From assembly GCF_027912835.1 (NCBI RefSeq), contig NZ_CP115768.1, positions 2,145,501 through 2,209,500 of the forward strand: 64,000 nucleotides of DNA. Reading direction: 5' to 3'. A model generated the notes under the pieces. That model saw nothing but the letters and a program-made list of their open reading frames with translations, was not told the origin of the DNA and ran no database searches. Shown here piece by piece: positions 42,914-51,078 of the stretch. The translations under genes were made by a program, and so were the position numbers. Source of the stretch: Paracoccus sediminicola (GTDB lineage: Bacteria; Pseudomonadota; Alphaproteobacteria; Rhodobacterales; Rhodobacteraceae). The stretch's first letter is position 1. Every line of letters starts with the position of its first letter.

Positions 42914-43341
42914 CGCGACAGCGCATCCTCGTCCGAGCCCTTCGCCTCGACCCAGGCCCCTGCACCATCCGGACCGATCTCTCGCTTCCAGAACGGCGCG
43001 CGGGATTTCAGGTAATCCATCAGATATTCAGCGGCTGCGAAGGCCTCGGCACGGTGCCGGGCCGCGGTGGCAACACACATGATCGGCTCGCCCACCGACA
43101 GGCGGCCATGACGATGGATCACTGCAACATCGAGCAGATTCCAGCGGTGTCGCGCACGCACGGCGATCTCGGTCAGCGCTTTTTCGGTCATACCGGGATA
43201 ATGCTCGAGCTCGAGCGCCACCATCTGCCCTGTATCGTCGCGCACGATGCCCGAAAATGTCACCACGGCCCCGGCCCCGGCGCCGAACCCGTTTAGCAGC
43301 GCCGCCAGATCGAAGGGCGCGGACTGCACCTCGATCCGCAT
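42904..43341 (-). CDS. moaE: Molybdopterin synthase catalytic subunit
   Basis: Transfers sulfur from MoaD thiocarboxylate to cyclic pyranopterin monophosphate to form the molybdopterin dithiolene. It has 145 residues. Typical segments are AVVTFSGIVRDD, LELEHYPGMTEK, the basic stretch HRHGRLSVGEP and the lysine-containing SRAPFWKREIG near the end. It immediately follows moaD (single-base contact at 43341) and precedes the unknown membrane protein. Confidence 0.94.
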   Translation of the reverse strand: MRIEVQSAPFDLAALLNGFGAGAGAVVTFSGIVRDDTGQMVALELEHYPGMTEKALTEIAVRARHRWNLLDVAVIHRHGRLSVGEPIMCVATAARHRAEAFAAAEYLMDYLKSRAPFWKREIGPDGAGAWVEAKGSDEDALSRWD

Positions 43342-43592
43342 CAGCCGCCTGTCATGGGCGGGAAGAAGGCGACCTCGCGCACGCCCTGCAAGGGCGCGTC
43401 CAGATCGGCCAGTTCCTGATCGACCGCGACCCGAACCGCCGACAAATCGGAAAGCGCAGCGGCGTGGCGATCACCGCGTGCGGCCAGTTCGCTCACCAGT
43501 TCGCGCACCGTCCCGGCAGAGGTTTCGATCCGTTCCTTCGGCTCGCCGATCCGCTCGCGGAGCCAAGCGAAATAAAGCACATCCAGCGTCAT
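43341..43592 (-). CDS. moaD: Molybdopterin synthase sulfur-carrier subunit
   Basis: Ubiquitin-fold sulfur carrier partner of MoaE. It has 83 residues, ending in the obligatory Gly-Gly that is activated as a thiocarboxylate (FFPPMTGG). The beta-grasp start is LDVLYFAWLRERIG. It overlaps the pgsA end by 4 bp and abuts moaE, so pgsA-moaD-moaE is one translationally packed unit. Confidence 0.95.
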   Translation of the reverse strand: MTLDVLYFAWLRERIGEPKERIETSAGTVRELVSELAARGDRHAAALSDLSAVRVAVDQELADLDAPLQGVREVAFFPPMTGG

Positions 43593-44212
43593 TTCGGCCC
43601 TCTCAGATACGGCATCGCCTTGCGGAAATAATCCCAGCCGGTCCAGGCCGTCAGTGCCGCCGCGACCCAGATCAGCAGCAGGCCCAGTATCGTGGCCAGA
43701 TCCGACCAGGTGGCGCCGCCCGGCAATGTGGCCTCACCCAGAAGCGGAGGGTGGCCGTGCTCGACATAGGCCAGCCCGGTGCCCAGAAACAGCACGGCGA
43801 TGGCAACCATCTGGGTTGTGGTCTTCCACTTGGCGATCTTGGTCACCGCCAGATCGCTTGCCTTGTCGCCAAGCGATTCGCGCAGGCCCGAGACAAATAC
43901 CTCGCGGAAGAGGATCACGGTTGCAGGCAGGATCAGCCAGGGGTTCATGCCGGAATATCCGGTGATGACGACCAAAGCGATGACCACCATCGCCTTGTCG
44001 GCAATCGGATCCATCGCGGCGCCGAACCGGCTTTGCTGATTCCAGGCGCGGGCGAGATAGCCGTCGAACCAGTCGGTGATCGCCGCAACGAGAAAGAGCG
44101 TCAGCGCCGCCCAATCCGCCCAGGGCCGGTGAAAATAGAGAAACATCACCGGCACGCCGGGGGCTGCGAAAAGTCGCAGGATCGTCAGGATATTGGGCAC
44201 GGTCCAGGTCAT
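43589..44212 (-). CDS. pgsA: CDP-diacylglycerol-glycerol-3-phosphate 3-phosphatidyltransferase
   Basis: Membrane enzyme making phosphatidylglycerol phosphate from CDP-diacylglycerol and glycerol 3-phosphate. It has 207 residues. The CDP-alcohol signature D-G-x2-A-R-x8-G-x3-D-x3-D is present as DGYLARAWNQQ followed by FGAAMDPIADK. There are about five hydrophobic helices. It begins 39 bp after the GNAT gene and overlaps moaD. Confidence 0.94.
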   Translation of the reverse strand: MTWTVPNILTILRLFAAPGVPVMFLYFHRPWADWAALTLFLVAAITDWFDGYLARAWNQQSRFGAAMDPIADKAMVVIALVVITGYSGMNPWLILPATVILFREVFVSGLRESLGDKASDLAVTKIAKWKTTTQMVAIAVLFLGTGLAYVEHGHPPLLGEATLPGGATWSDLATILGLLLIWVAAALTAWTGWDYFRKAMPYLRGPK

Positions 44213-44251
44213 GTGCGCAACCTAGTGCCTTGGCTCTCCGGCGGGAAGGGG

Positions 44252-44728
44252 TCACAGATCAAGACGATGCGGGATGCGCCCTTCGGCCTCGCGATAGGGC
44301 CGGAAGCCAAGGCTCTGGTAATAGGCAAGCGCCGGGCGATTTTCGGCAGCGATGGGGGCATCTATGTGGCGCAGGCCGGCACGGCGTGCGGCGGTGAGGC
44401 TGAGTTCGAACAGCTTTCCGCCGACACCCTGCCGCGCCACGTCCGGGTGGATATGCGTGCCCACGATCCCCCATCCCGGCGGCACGCCATACTCATTACC
44501 CGACCGTGCAAGGCTGAGGACCTGAAACCCGATGATCCTGTCGCCTTCCGTGGCGACCACGCAGGAAATCCTGTTCGGATTGGTCAGGTAGATATTCGTC
44601 ATCTGCGGTGTCGTCACCGGGCTGTCGCGCAACCCGGCGCTGTATATGGCGTTTTGAACCGCAGCCATGCCGGCAGCGTCACCGATCCGCGCGGTTCGCA
44701 GGGTGACTGGCGGCATCACATCGATCAT
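44252..44728 (-). CDS. GNAT-family N-acetyltransferase
   Basis: A 158-residue acetyltransferase. It opens with TLRTARIGDAAGMAAVQNAIY, has the acetyl-CoA loop VARQGVGGKLFE and the motif ENRPALAYYQSLGFRPYRE. It overlaps the L,D-transpeptidase gene by 4 bp. The acceptor substrate is unknown; the pattern is that of the RimI/phosphinothricin-acetyltransferase type. Confidence 0.82.
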   Translation of the reverse strand: MIDVMPPVTLRTARIGDAAGMAAVQNAIYSAGLRDSPVTTPQMTNIYLTNPNRISCVVATEGDRIIGFQVLSLARSGNEYGVPPGWGIVGTHIHPDVARQGVGGKLFELSLTAARRAGLRHIDAPIAAENRPALAYYQSLGFRPYREAEGRIPHRLDL

Positions 44729-45321
44729 GGCCTGATCTCCACCTCGGTGCCGATTCGGGTCGCCGCGAAAAGTTCGGCGATCTGGTGATTATCGATTGCG
44801 ATGCAGCCCGCCGTCCAGTCTCCTGGCACGCGATAGCCCTTCTCGATCTGATTTGGCTGGCCATGGATGAAAATATCCCCGCCGGGATCATAACCCCCTG
44901 CCGCAGCGCGGGCGCGGTCCTCCGGCAGCGGATAGTCCAGCCCGATGGAGAGGTGATATTTGCTGCGATCATTGAGCCGGTCAACGCGGAACACGCCTTC
45001 CGGCGTGCGGCCGTCGCCCTGGCGTTCTTTGTCGCCTTCAGGCGCGAAACCGAGGCCGATGCGATATTCGCGGACCAGAGATTCGCCCTGAAAGACGCTC
45101 AGCCGCCGGGCAGCTTTTTCGATCACGATACGATCGATCCGTCCCTGCAGCGGCTTTTGCGACCCCGTAGCGGCAGGCTCGGGGCCGGGCAGCGGGCCGG
45201 TAATGTCGGGCGCATCCGGGGTTCGCGGCGGGTCCCAAAGCGGTGCGAATATCAGCCAGCCGAGGCAGAGCAGGGTCAGCAGAAATGTCAGGCGCAGCAA
45301 TGCGGTACGACGCCATTTCAT
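44725..45321 (-). CDS. L,D-transpeptidase (YkuD domain)
   Basis: A 198-residue exported or membrane-anchored protein with an N-terminal hydrophobic helix (LLRLTFLLTLLCLGWLIF). The YkuD catalytic motif is an FIHG histidine and, 16 residues on, DWTAGCIAIDN with the Cys nucleophile. It forms 3-3 peptidoglycan cross-links or attaches proteins to the wall. Its ATG overlaps the MalY-type gene by 4 bp. Confidence 0.86.
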   Translation of the reverse strand: MKWRRTALLRLTFLLTLLCLGWLIFAPLWDPPRTPDAPDITGPLPGPEPAATGSQKPLQGRIDRIVIEKAARRLSVFQGESLVREYRIGLGFAPEGDKERQGDGRTPEGVFRVDRLNDRSKYHLSIGLDYPLPEDRARAAAGGYDPGGDIFIHGQPNQIEKGYRVPGDWTAGCIAIDNHQIAELFAATRIGTEVEIRP

Positions 45322-46499
45322 TGCAGATCGGAAAAGGCCTCTTGCAGACGCGAGATCGCCTTTTCGACATTGGCTCGCGGCGTGGCGATATTGAATCGCA
45401 TGAAGTTCTCACCGCCCTTCCCGAAGGTTTCGCCGGCATTCGCAGCGATCTTCGCACCCTTCGCAACGCGGCGTTTGGTCTCTTCTGGGGTCATGCCGGT
45501 CCCCTCGAAATCCACCCAGGAGAGATAGGTCGCCTCGAGCGGCATCGAGCGAAGCCCCGGGATGGCGTTCACCCCCTCATCGAAGATCCGGCGATTGCCG
45601 TCGAGATAGCGGGTCAGCGCATCGACCCACTCGGCGCCTTCCGGCGAGTAAGCCGCCGTGACCATATCGACGCCGAACATGCCGGTAGACAGGCCCAGAC
45701 CCGCCATCAGACCCTTATAGATGCGGCGCAGACCGGGATCCGAGATGATCGCGTTCCCGACATGAGCCCCGGCGATGTTGAAGGTCTTGGTGGCGGCCGT
45801 CAGGGTGATCAACCGGTCGCAGATCTGCGGCGCCGCCTTGGCCATAACGCTATGGCTGTGACCGGGCATCACAAGGTCATGGTGAATCTCGTCGCTGACC
45901 AGCAGAAGATCGTGAGCGATGCAGAATTCGGCCACCTCGCGCAGCTCGTCGCCGGTCCAGACCCGACCGCCGGGGTTATGCGGGCTGCACAGGATCAGCA
46001 TTTTCTCGCCTCCGGTCAACAGAGCCGACCAGCCGTCCCAGTCGAAGACATAGCGGCCATCGTCGCGGGCGAGCGGGAACTCCGCCACCTCCCGGCCCTG
46101 CGCACGGATCACGCGGGAAAATGCGTGATAGACCGGCGTCATCAGGATTACCCTGTCTCCGGGCTCGGTGAAAGCACTCACGGCGAGCGCGGTGCCGTTC
46201 ACCAGGCCGTGCGCGGTGAGGATCCAGTCGGGCTCGATCTCCCAACCGTGGCGCTCTTTCATCCACCACTGGATCGAAGGCAGGTAATCGGGATGCTGCG
46301 ACGGGTAGCCATAGACACCGTGCGCCGCCAGACCCTTGATCGCGCGCTGGACGGCGGCAGGCGGGCGGAAATCCATATCGGCCACCCACATCGCCAGCCC
46401 GTCATCGGGCGAGACGCCATAAACCGCCTGCATATCGTCCCATTTGTTGCAGTTTGTGCCGCGGCGCTCGATGATCTCGTCGAAATCGGGTGTGCTCAT
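45318..46499 (-). CDS. MalY/PatB-type PLP-dependent C-S lyase
   Basis: A 393-residue fold-type I PLP enzyme, probably a cystathionine beta-lyase type of the MalY/PatB group. The start FDEIIERRGTNCNKWDDM and PDDGLAMWVADMDFRPP are distinctive of it. The PLP lysine lies in TLTAATKTFNIAGAHVG; the conserved NPGGRVW segment contacts the cofactor. Start ATG 46499 heads the nine-gene run down to 40507, 71 bp from the divergent def. Confidence 0.87.
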   Translation of the reverse strand: MSTPDFDEIIERRGTNCNKWDDMQAVYGVSPDDGLAMWVADMDFRPPAAVQRAIKGLAAHGVYGYPSQHPDYLPSIQWWMKERHGWEIEPDWILTAHGLVNGTALAVSAFTEPGDRVILMTPVYHAFSRVIRAQGREVAEFPLARDDGRYVFDWDGWSALLTGGEKMLILCSPHNPGGRVWTGDELREVAEFCIAHDLLLVSDEIHHDLVMPGHSHSVMAKAAPQICDRLITLTAATKTFNIAGAHVGNAIISDPGLRRIYKGLMAGLGLSTGMFGVDMVTAAYSPEGAEWVDALTRYLDGNRRIFDEGVNAIPGLRSMPLEATYLSWVDFEGTGMTPEETKRRVAKGAKIAANAGETFGKGGENFMRFNIATPRANVEKAISRLQEAFSDLQ

Positions 46500-46570
46500 A
46501 TCCGTCTCCTGTCCCGCAAGCCATAAGCGGCTTGTTGCACCGCGCCAAGCCTTGCCCTAGATCACATCGC

Positions 46571-47098
46571 ATGACAATTCGCCCGATCCTCATCCATCCC
46601 GACCCGCGGCTCAAGAAAAGCTGTGAGCCTGTCGCGAAGATCACGCCCGAGATCGAAACGCTCGCTGCGGATATGCTGGCGACGATGTATGACGCGCCCG
46701 GCGTGGGCCTCGCTGCCCCGCAAGTCGGCGTGCTGCGCCGCATCTTCGTGATGGACGCGCAGCGCGATCCCGAAGCGGAACGCCAGCCAATGGTGCTGAT
46801 CAATCCCGAGCTGAGCTGGGAATCCGAGGATCAGAATGTCTATGAGGAAGGCTGCCTGTCCATCCCGGATCAATATGCCGAAGTGACGCGCCCGTCTCAG
46901 GTGAAATTCCGCTGGCTCGGCCTCGACGGTAAGACGCATCAGCAGGAATTCGACGGGCTCTGGGCCACCTGCGCGCAGCACGAGCTGGATCACCTCGACG
47001 GGGTGCTGTTCATCGACCATATCAGCGCCATGCGCCGCCAGATGATCACCCGCAAGATGGTCAAGCTGAAGCGCGAACGAGCGCGCGAGCAGGCCTGA
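46571..47098 (+). CDS. def: Peptide deformylase, catalytically complete
   Basis: Removes the N-formyl group from nascent polypeptides at the ribosome exit. It has 175 residues. All three metal/catalytic motifs are present: [18 protein letters not shown] with the ligand cysteine, and QHELDHLDG with two histidines and the catalytic Glu. ATG 46571 gives the family start; the frame reads 27 codons further upstream. Its stop touches the start of the deformylase-like gene, and fmt follows. Confidence 0.97.
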   Translation: MTIRPILIHPDPRLKKSCEPVAKITPEIETLAADMLATMYDAPGVGLAAPQVGVLRRIFVMDAQRDPEAERQPMVLINPELSWESEDQNVYEEGCLSIPDQYAEVTRPSQVKFRWLGLDGKTHQQEFDGLWATCAQHELDHLDGVLFIDHISAMRRQMITRKMVKLKRERAREQA

Positions 47099-47601
47099 TG
47101 GCCGTCCGCCCGTTCCTGCCCTATACGGACAAGCGTCTGCATATGCCCGCACAGCCGGTCGAGTCCGTCAACGAGACGGTTCGGATGGTGTGGGATGACA
47201 TGATCGACACGATGGAGGCGATGCCGGGGGTGGGTCTGGCCGCGCCGCAGATCGGGATCATGTTGCGGCTGGCCGTCGTCGATGCGTCAGATAAGCGCGG
47301 GCAGGCGGTGCGGATGGCGAACCCGGAAATATTGCACGAATCCGTTCAGGATCGCAGCCATGACGAGGCCAGCCCGAACCTGCCCGGCGTCTTCGCCCGC
47401 ATCACCAGACCGCGCGCGGTCACGGTGCGGTTTCTCAATGAGCTTGGCGAGGTTGAAGAACGGGACTTCGTCGGGCTGTGGGCGACCTCGGTGCAGCACC
47501 AGATCGACCATCTGAACGGGAAGATGTATGTCGATCATCTCAGCCCGCTGCGCCGCAAGATGCTTGTCGCGAAATCGGCGAAGCTCGCTAAGCGGAAATG
47601 A
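47098..47601 (+). CDS. Peptide deformylase-like protein lacking catalytic residues
   Basis: A 167-residue paralogue of the neighbouring def. Motif 1 is kept ([10 protein letters not shown]), but motif 2 reads DEASPNLPG, with Ser where the metal-ligand Cys of EGCLS should be. In motif 3 QHQIDHLNG has Gln in place of the catalytic Glu, although both histidines remain. It therefore probably has no deformylase activity, at least not the standard one. Its ATG shares a base with the def stop, so it is translationally coupled, and fmt follows. I infer a structural or regulatory role; the protein is not broken by frameshift. Confidence 0.8.
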   Translation: MAVRPFLPYTDKRLHMPAQPVESVNETVRMVWDDMIDTMEAMPGVGLAAPQIGIMLRLAVVDASDKRGQAVRMANPEILHESVQDRSHDEASPNLPGVFARITRPRAVTVRFLNELGEVEERDFVGLWATSVQHQIDHLNGKMYVDHLSPLRRKMLVAKSAKLAKRK

Positions 47602-47608
47602 CGGCAGC

Positions 47609-47656
47609 GGGGGCTGCGCGCCCCCGAACCCCGCGGGATATTTGGGTCAGGATGAA
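47609..47656 (+). repeat. Post-stop dyad plus GGATATTT element, copy B (between def-like and fmt)
   Basis: Starts 8 nt after the def-like stop. GGGGG (47609-47613) pairs with CCCCC (47621-47625), then GGATATTT (47636-47643), 4 nt and CAGGATGAA (47648-47656). The tail runs directly into GGAG, the fmt ribosome-binding site. Same order as copies at 5484-5540 (minus strand) and 63610-63656. Confidence 0.62.
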
Positions 47657-47666
47657 GGAGTGGGCG

Positions 47667-48560
47667 ATGCGGGTGATTTTCATGGGCACACCGGATTTTT
47701 CGGTCCCCGCGCTCCGTGCGCTTGCTCACGCGCATGACGTTATTGCCGTATATACCCAGCCCCCGCGCGAGGCCGGGCGCGGTCAGAAACTACGACCGAC
47801 CGCCGTGCACCGCGTGGCGGAAGAGCTGGGGCTGGAGGTGCGGCATCCGCGGTCGCTGAGGGACGCAGCCGCTCAGGCGGATCTTGCGGCGCTGAACGCG
47901 GATGTGGCGGTGGTGGTGGCCTATGGGCTGATCCTGCCGCAGCAGGTGCTTGATGCGCCAAGGCTGGGATGCCTGAACATTCACGCCTCGATCCTACCGC
48001 GATGGCGCGGCGCGGCACCGATCCACCGGGCGATCCTTGCCGGCGATACAGAGACCGGTGTGGCGATCATGCAGATGGCGGCTGGGCTGGATACCGGCCC
48101 GGTACTGGCCGAGGCGCGGACCGTCATCGGCGCGGAGGACACCACCGGCGATCTTCATGACCGGCTTTCTGAGATGGGGGCGAATCTGATCGCCGAGGTG
48201 CTGGACCAACTGCCGCTGCCCGCTACGCCCCAGCCCGACACCGGCGTGACCTATGCGAGCAAGATCGACAAATCCGAGGCGCGCATCGACTGGAGTCGCC
48301 CTGCTGCCGAGATCGACCGGCAAATTCGCGGGCTTTCTCCCTTTCCCGGTGCCTGGTGCGAGATCAGCGGCGAGCGGGTCAAGCTGCTCCGCTCGCGTCT
48401 CGCGGCTGGTCATGGCGAGCCGGGCGAGGTGCTGGGCGGCTTCCGTGTGGCCTGCGGCAGCGGCGCGATCGAGATACTCGAGGCGCAGCGCGCCGGGAAG
48501 CGGCCGATGACAGCGGATGAGATCCTGCGCGGCATGTACCTGCCGGGGCGGCTTGGCTAG
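47667..48560 (+). CDS. fmt: Methionyl-tRNA formyltransferase
   Basis: Formylates initiator Met-tRNA using 10-formyl-tetrahydrofolate. It has 297 residues. The conserved start [19 protein letters not shown], the folate/catalytic [20 protein letters not shown] and the later [14 protein letters not shown] are typical, with the C-terminal tRNA-binding domain present. ATG 47667 is preceded by AAGGAG; ATG 47652 is an alternative. The preceding genes are def and the def-like gene, with copy B of the dyad element between. Confidence 0.96.
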   Translation: MRVIFMGTPDFSVPALRALAHAHDVIAVYTQPPREAGRGQKLRPTAVHRVAEELGLEVRHPRSLRDAAAQADLAALNADVAVVVAYGLILPQQVLDAPRLGCLNIHASILPRWRGAAPIHRAILAGDTETGVAIMQMAAGLDTGPVLAEARTVIGAEDTTGDLHDRLSEMGANLIAEVLDQLPLPATPQPDTGVTYASKIDKSEARIDWSRPAAEIDRQIRGLSPFPGAWCEISGERVKLLRSRLAAGHGEPGEVLGGFRVACGSGAIEILEAQRAGKRPMTADEILRGMYLPGRLG

Positions 48561-48612
48561 GGGCGATCCCCGGCTTGCGACGCCTTCGCGCATCCTCTAA
48601 AGAGGTTACGTC

Positions 48613-48686
48613 GCGGGTGTAGCTCAATGGTAGAGCAGCAGCCTTCCAAGCTGAATACGTGGGTTCGATTCCCATCACCCGCTCCA
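48613..48686 (+). tRNA. tRNA-Gly (TCC)
   Basis: A 74-nt tRNA including encoded CCA. Acceptor GCGGGTG (48613-48619) pairs with the 3' CACCCGC, with D arm GCTC...GAGC, anticodon loop CTTCCAA with TCC at 48645-48647, and T arm TGGGT-TCGATTC-CCATC. It follows fmt by 52 bp. Confidence 0.95.
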
Positions 48687-48716
48687 CTCAATTCGCGAAG
48701 CACGTAACCATGACGC

Positions 48717-49505
48717 TCAGTGGTTTGGCGGCTTCTTTTCGCCGGCCCGGATGTCGAAACTCAGCCTGTTCTGCGGTGGCGGCAGGGGGCACACCGCGAA
48801 ATCGGTGAAGGCGCAGGGCGGGCTGAAGGCTTTGTTGAAGTCGAGCACCAGATTGTCGCCCTGCTCGTCTCCGATCAGGAAGCGCGCCGCGCCATAGGTT
48901 TCCCTGCCCGCCGTCCGGTCGCGGATGACGAACATCGGCTTGCCTGCTTTGCGATGTGTCGGCAGCAGCGTGACCTCTTCCCCGTCCATGCTGAACCGGG
49001 CCTCATGCGTCAGCCGCACGCTGGCGGCCGCGCCGGTGACGAGGTCGATCTCGAGCTCGCGGGTCGCGGGCAGTGCGTGCCAGGACGCGACGATGCGCCA
49101 GGCTGGATCGATAGGAAAGTAATCAAGCGCCGTCAGGGCCGACCGGGCGGGCGAGGCGATGTCGCGGACACGCAGCGCATGGGTTCCCTCGACCTCGGTG
49201 AGTTCCAGAAGCAGATCGCCCGTGCGAAGCCGGGGCGGGTTGTCCGGGACCGGCTGAAAGATCTGGGGGCCCGCGCCGCTGTCAAGCGTCGCCGCGCCGG
49301 ACGGGTCGAGATCCAGGGTCCCCAGATGGTCGGGACCGGCAGAGATCACCACGTCACTCGACGCGGCGCGGCCGACGGTCATCCGACCGGGCGCGATCTC
49401 GACACGGTCGGTCAGGTTCAGCCAACCATCCTCGGCCGTCAGCGCGGCCAGCCGTTCGGCCCGCCATTTCAGAATCTCGGCTTCATAGGACGGATCGATG
49501 GTCAT
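48717..49505 (-). CDS. DUF1684 protein, last gene of a peptide-type ABC operon
   Basis: A 262-residue soluble-looking protein. The DUF1684 hallmark is the C-terminal part: LVLDFNKAFSPPCAFTDFAVC, then PLPPPQNRLSFDIRAGEK. The N-terminal half has SSDVVISAGPDHLGTLDLD and looks like a beta-rich domain. The family is of unknown function. ATG 49505 overlaps the ABC ATPase stop by 4 bp (ATGA), so it is probably co-translated; the longer frame to 49649 lies inside that gene. Co-occurrence with oligopeptide-type transporters suggests a hydrolase or binding role for the imported compound. Confidence 0.72.
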   Translation of the reverse strand: MTIDPSYEAEILKWRAERLAALTAEDGWLNLTDRVEIAPGRMTVGRAASSDVVISAGPDHLGTLDLDPSGAATLDSGAGPQIFQPVPDNPPRLRTGDLLLELTEVEGTHALRVRDIASPARSALTALDYFPIDPAWRIVASWHALPATRELEIDLVTGAAASVRLTHEARFSMDGEEVTLLPTHRKAGKPMFVIRDRTAGRETYGAARFLIGDEQGDNLVLDFNKAFSPPCAFTDFAVCPLPPPQNRLSFDIRAGEKKPPNH

Positions 49506-50266
49506 GCTGGCTCCTTTGCAGGATCGGGCAGGCGCGGCAGGCTGGACAGCAGCATCCGCGTATAGTCGTGCTGCGGGTCGTCGAGGATGCGCCGCGTTTC
49601 GCCCGCCTCGACGATATGTCCATTCTGCAAGACCACAAGCCGCGGACATAACGCGGCGACGATGGCCACGTCATGCGAGACGAGCACGAGGGTGATGTCC
49701 TTCGACAGCCGGTCGAGCAGGTCGATCACCCGCACCCGCGTCGAGAGGTCGAGCGCGCTGACCGGCTCATCAGCGAGCAGGACACGCGGTCGCGCGATCA
49801 GGGCGCGCGCGATGGCGATGCGCTGGCGCTGCCCGCCCGAAAATGCTCGGGGTCGGCGATCAACGCTGTCCTCGGGCAATCCGACCTCGGCCAGAACCCG
49901 CGCAATCTCCTGCCGGGCGTCGCCACCCAGCCCGAGCGCGGCATGTGGCTCCGCCAGGGCCTTGCCGATCCGCATCCTCGGATCGAGCGAGCTATAGGGA
50001 TCCTGAAACACCGGCTGGGCAAAACGGCGATGTGCCTGCATCCGGCTGCGCGATCTGATGTCCAAAGGCGCAGCATTCGCTTCCAGAACGCCTTGGTCGG
50101 GTTCAGCCAGACCGAGCATCAGCCGCAGCAATGTCGACTTGCCCGACCCGCTTTCGCCGAGAATGCCCAGATTTTTACCTTCCTCGAGTCGCAGCGATAT
50201 GTCGTGGAGCACGGTCTCTCCGCGACTATAGGCGTAGGAAACATTGCGCAGATCGAAGAGGCTCAT
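49502..50266 (-). CDS. Oligopeptide-type ABC transporter ATP-binding protein (DppF-like)
   Basis: A 254-residue ATPase. Walker A is [14 protein letters not shown], the signature FSGGQRQRIAIARAL, Walker B RVLLADEPVSAL and the H-loop VSHDVAIVA. The C-terminal YTRMLLSSLP is the usual Dpp/Opp tail. It overlaps the neighbouring ATPase gene (4 bp) and the DUF1684 gene. Confidence 0.87.
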   Translation of the reverse strand: MSLFDLRNVSYAYSRGETVLHDISLRLEEGKNLGILGESGSGKSTLLRLMLGLAEPDQGVLEANAAPLDIRSRSRMQAHRRFAQPVFQDPYSSLDPRMRIGKALAEPHAALGLGGDARQEIARVLAEVGLPEDSVDRRPRAFSGGQRQRIAIARALIARPRVLLADEPVSALDLSTRVRVIDLLDRLSKDITLVLVSHDVAIVAALCPRLVVLQNGHIVEAGETRRILDDPQHDYTRMLLSSLPRLPDPAKEPA

Positions 50267-51078
50267 CGCGCGCCCTCCCCCGGATGAAGCGCCGCCTCAA
50301 GCCGGCGTGCGGCGCGGACCAGGCCTTGCGTATAGGCGTGGCGCGGGGCCGTGAAAATCTGCGTCGCAGAGCCTTTTTCGACCGCGCGGCCTTTCTCCAT
50401 GACGATCACCTGATCGGAAATGCGCGACACCACCGGGAGGTCGTGGCTGATGAACAGAAGCGCCAGCCCCTCGTCACGCACCAGATCGTCGAGCAGGGTA
50501 AGCACCTCGGCCTGCGTCGAGACGTCGAGCGCGGTGGTCGGCTCGTCCGCGATCAGCAACTTTGGAGCGCAGGCGAGCGCCATTGCAATAGCGACACGCT
50601 GACGCTGACCGCCAGAGACCTCGTGCGGCCATGCCGATAGAATGCGCGGGGGATCGTTGATCGAGACCCGATCAAGCCAGTGGATCTGGGCAGCCCGCAG
50701 ATCGCCAGAAGACAGCCGCCGCCCCTCGCGCCTTGCCCGCCGCCTGATCGGTGCGGCAAGCTGATCGCCAAGCTTCATCAGCGGATCGAGAGCGGCGCGC
50801 GGGTCCTGAAAAATCACCGCGGCTGTCGCGCCACGCAACGGCACCAGCTCGCGGTCGCGACGCCCGATCACCTCTTGCCCGTCCAGCAGGACCGAGCCGC
50901 CCGCACTCAGACCCGGCGGCAGCAGCCCCATCGTCGCCATCGCCGTCAGCGATTTGCCAGAGCCGCTTTCGCCTACGAGACCCAACCGCTCGCCGGGCTC
51001 AAGGCCGAAACTCACACCGTGAACCAATTCACGGCTGCCAGCGGTGACGGTCAGGTCGCGCACGGTCAGCAGACTCAT
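50263..51078 (-). CDS. Oligopeptide-type ABC transporter ATP-binding protein (DppD-like)
   Basis: A 271-residue ATPase. Walker A is [14 protein letters not shown], the signature [16 protein letters not shown], Walker [13 protein letters not shown] and the H-loop [10 protein letters not shown]; the C-terminal [10 protein letters not shown] is typical of the family. The frame stays open far upstream into the permease gene (to 51915), but that part is the permease's antiframe; ATG 51078 is the start and overlaps the permease stop (ATGA). Confidence 0.87.
   Translation of the reverse strand: MSLLTVRDLTVTAGSRELVHGVSFGLEPGERLGLVGESGSGKSLTAMATMGLLPPGLSAGGSVLLDGQEVIGRRDRELVPLRGATAAVIFQDPRAALDPLMKLGDQLAAPIRRRARREGRRLSSGDLRAAQIHWLDRVSINDPPRILSAWPHEVSGGQRQRVAIAMALACAPKLLIADEPTTALDVSTQAEVLTLLDDLVRDEGLALLFISHDLPVVSRISDQVIVMEKGRAVEKGSATQIFTAPRHAYTQGLVRAARRLEAALHPGEGAR

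Noticed and set aside
40970..43015. A 681-codon frame on the plus strand opposite gshA, a membrane protein gene and moaE
   Set aside because: The minus strand carries the conserved genes; this frame is an antiframe.
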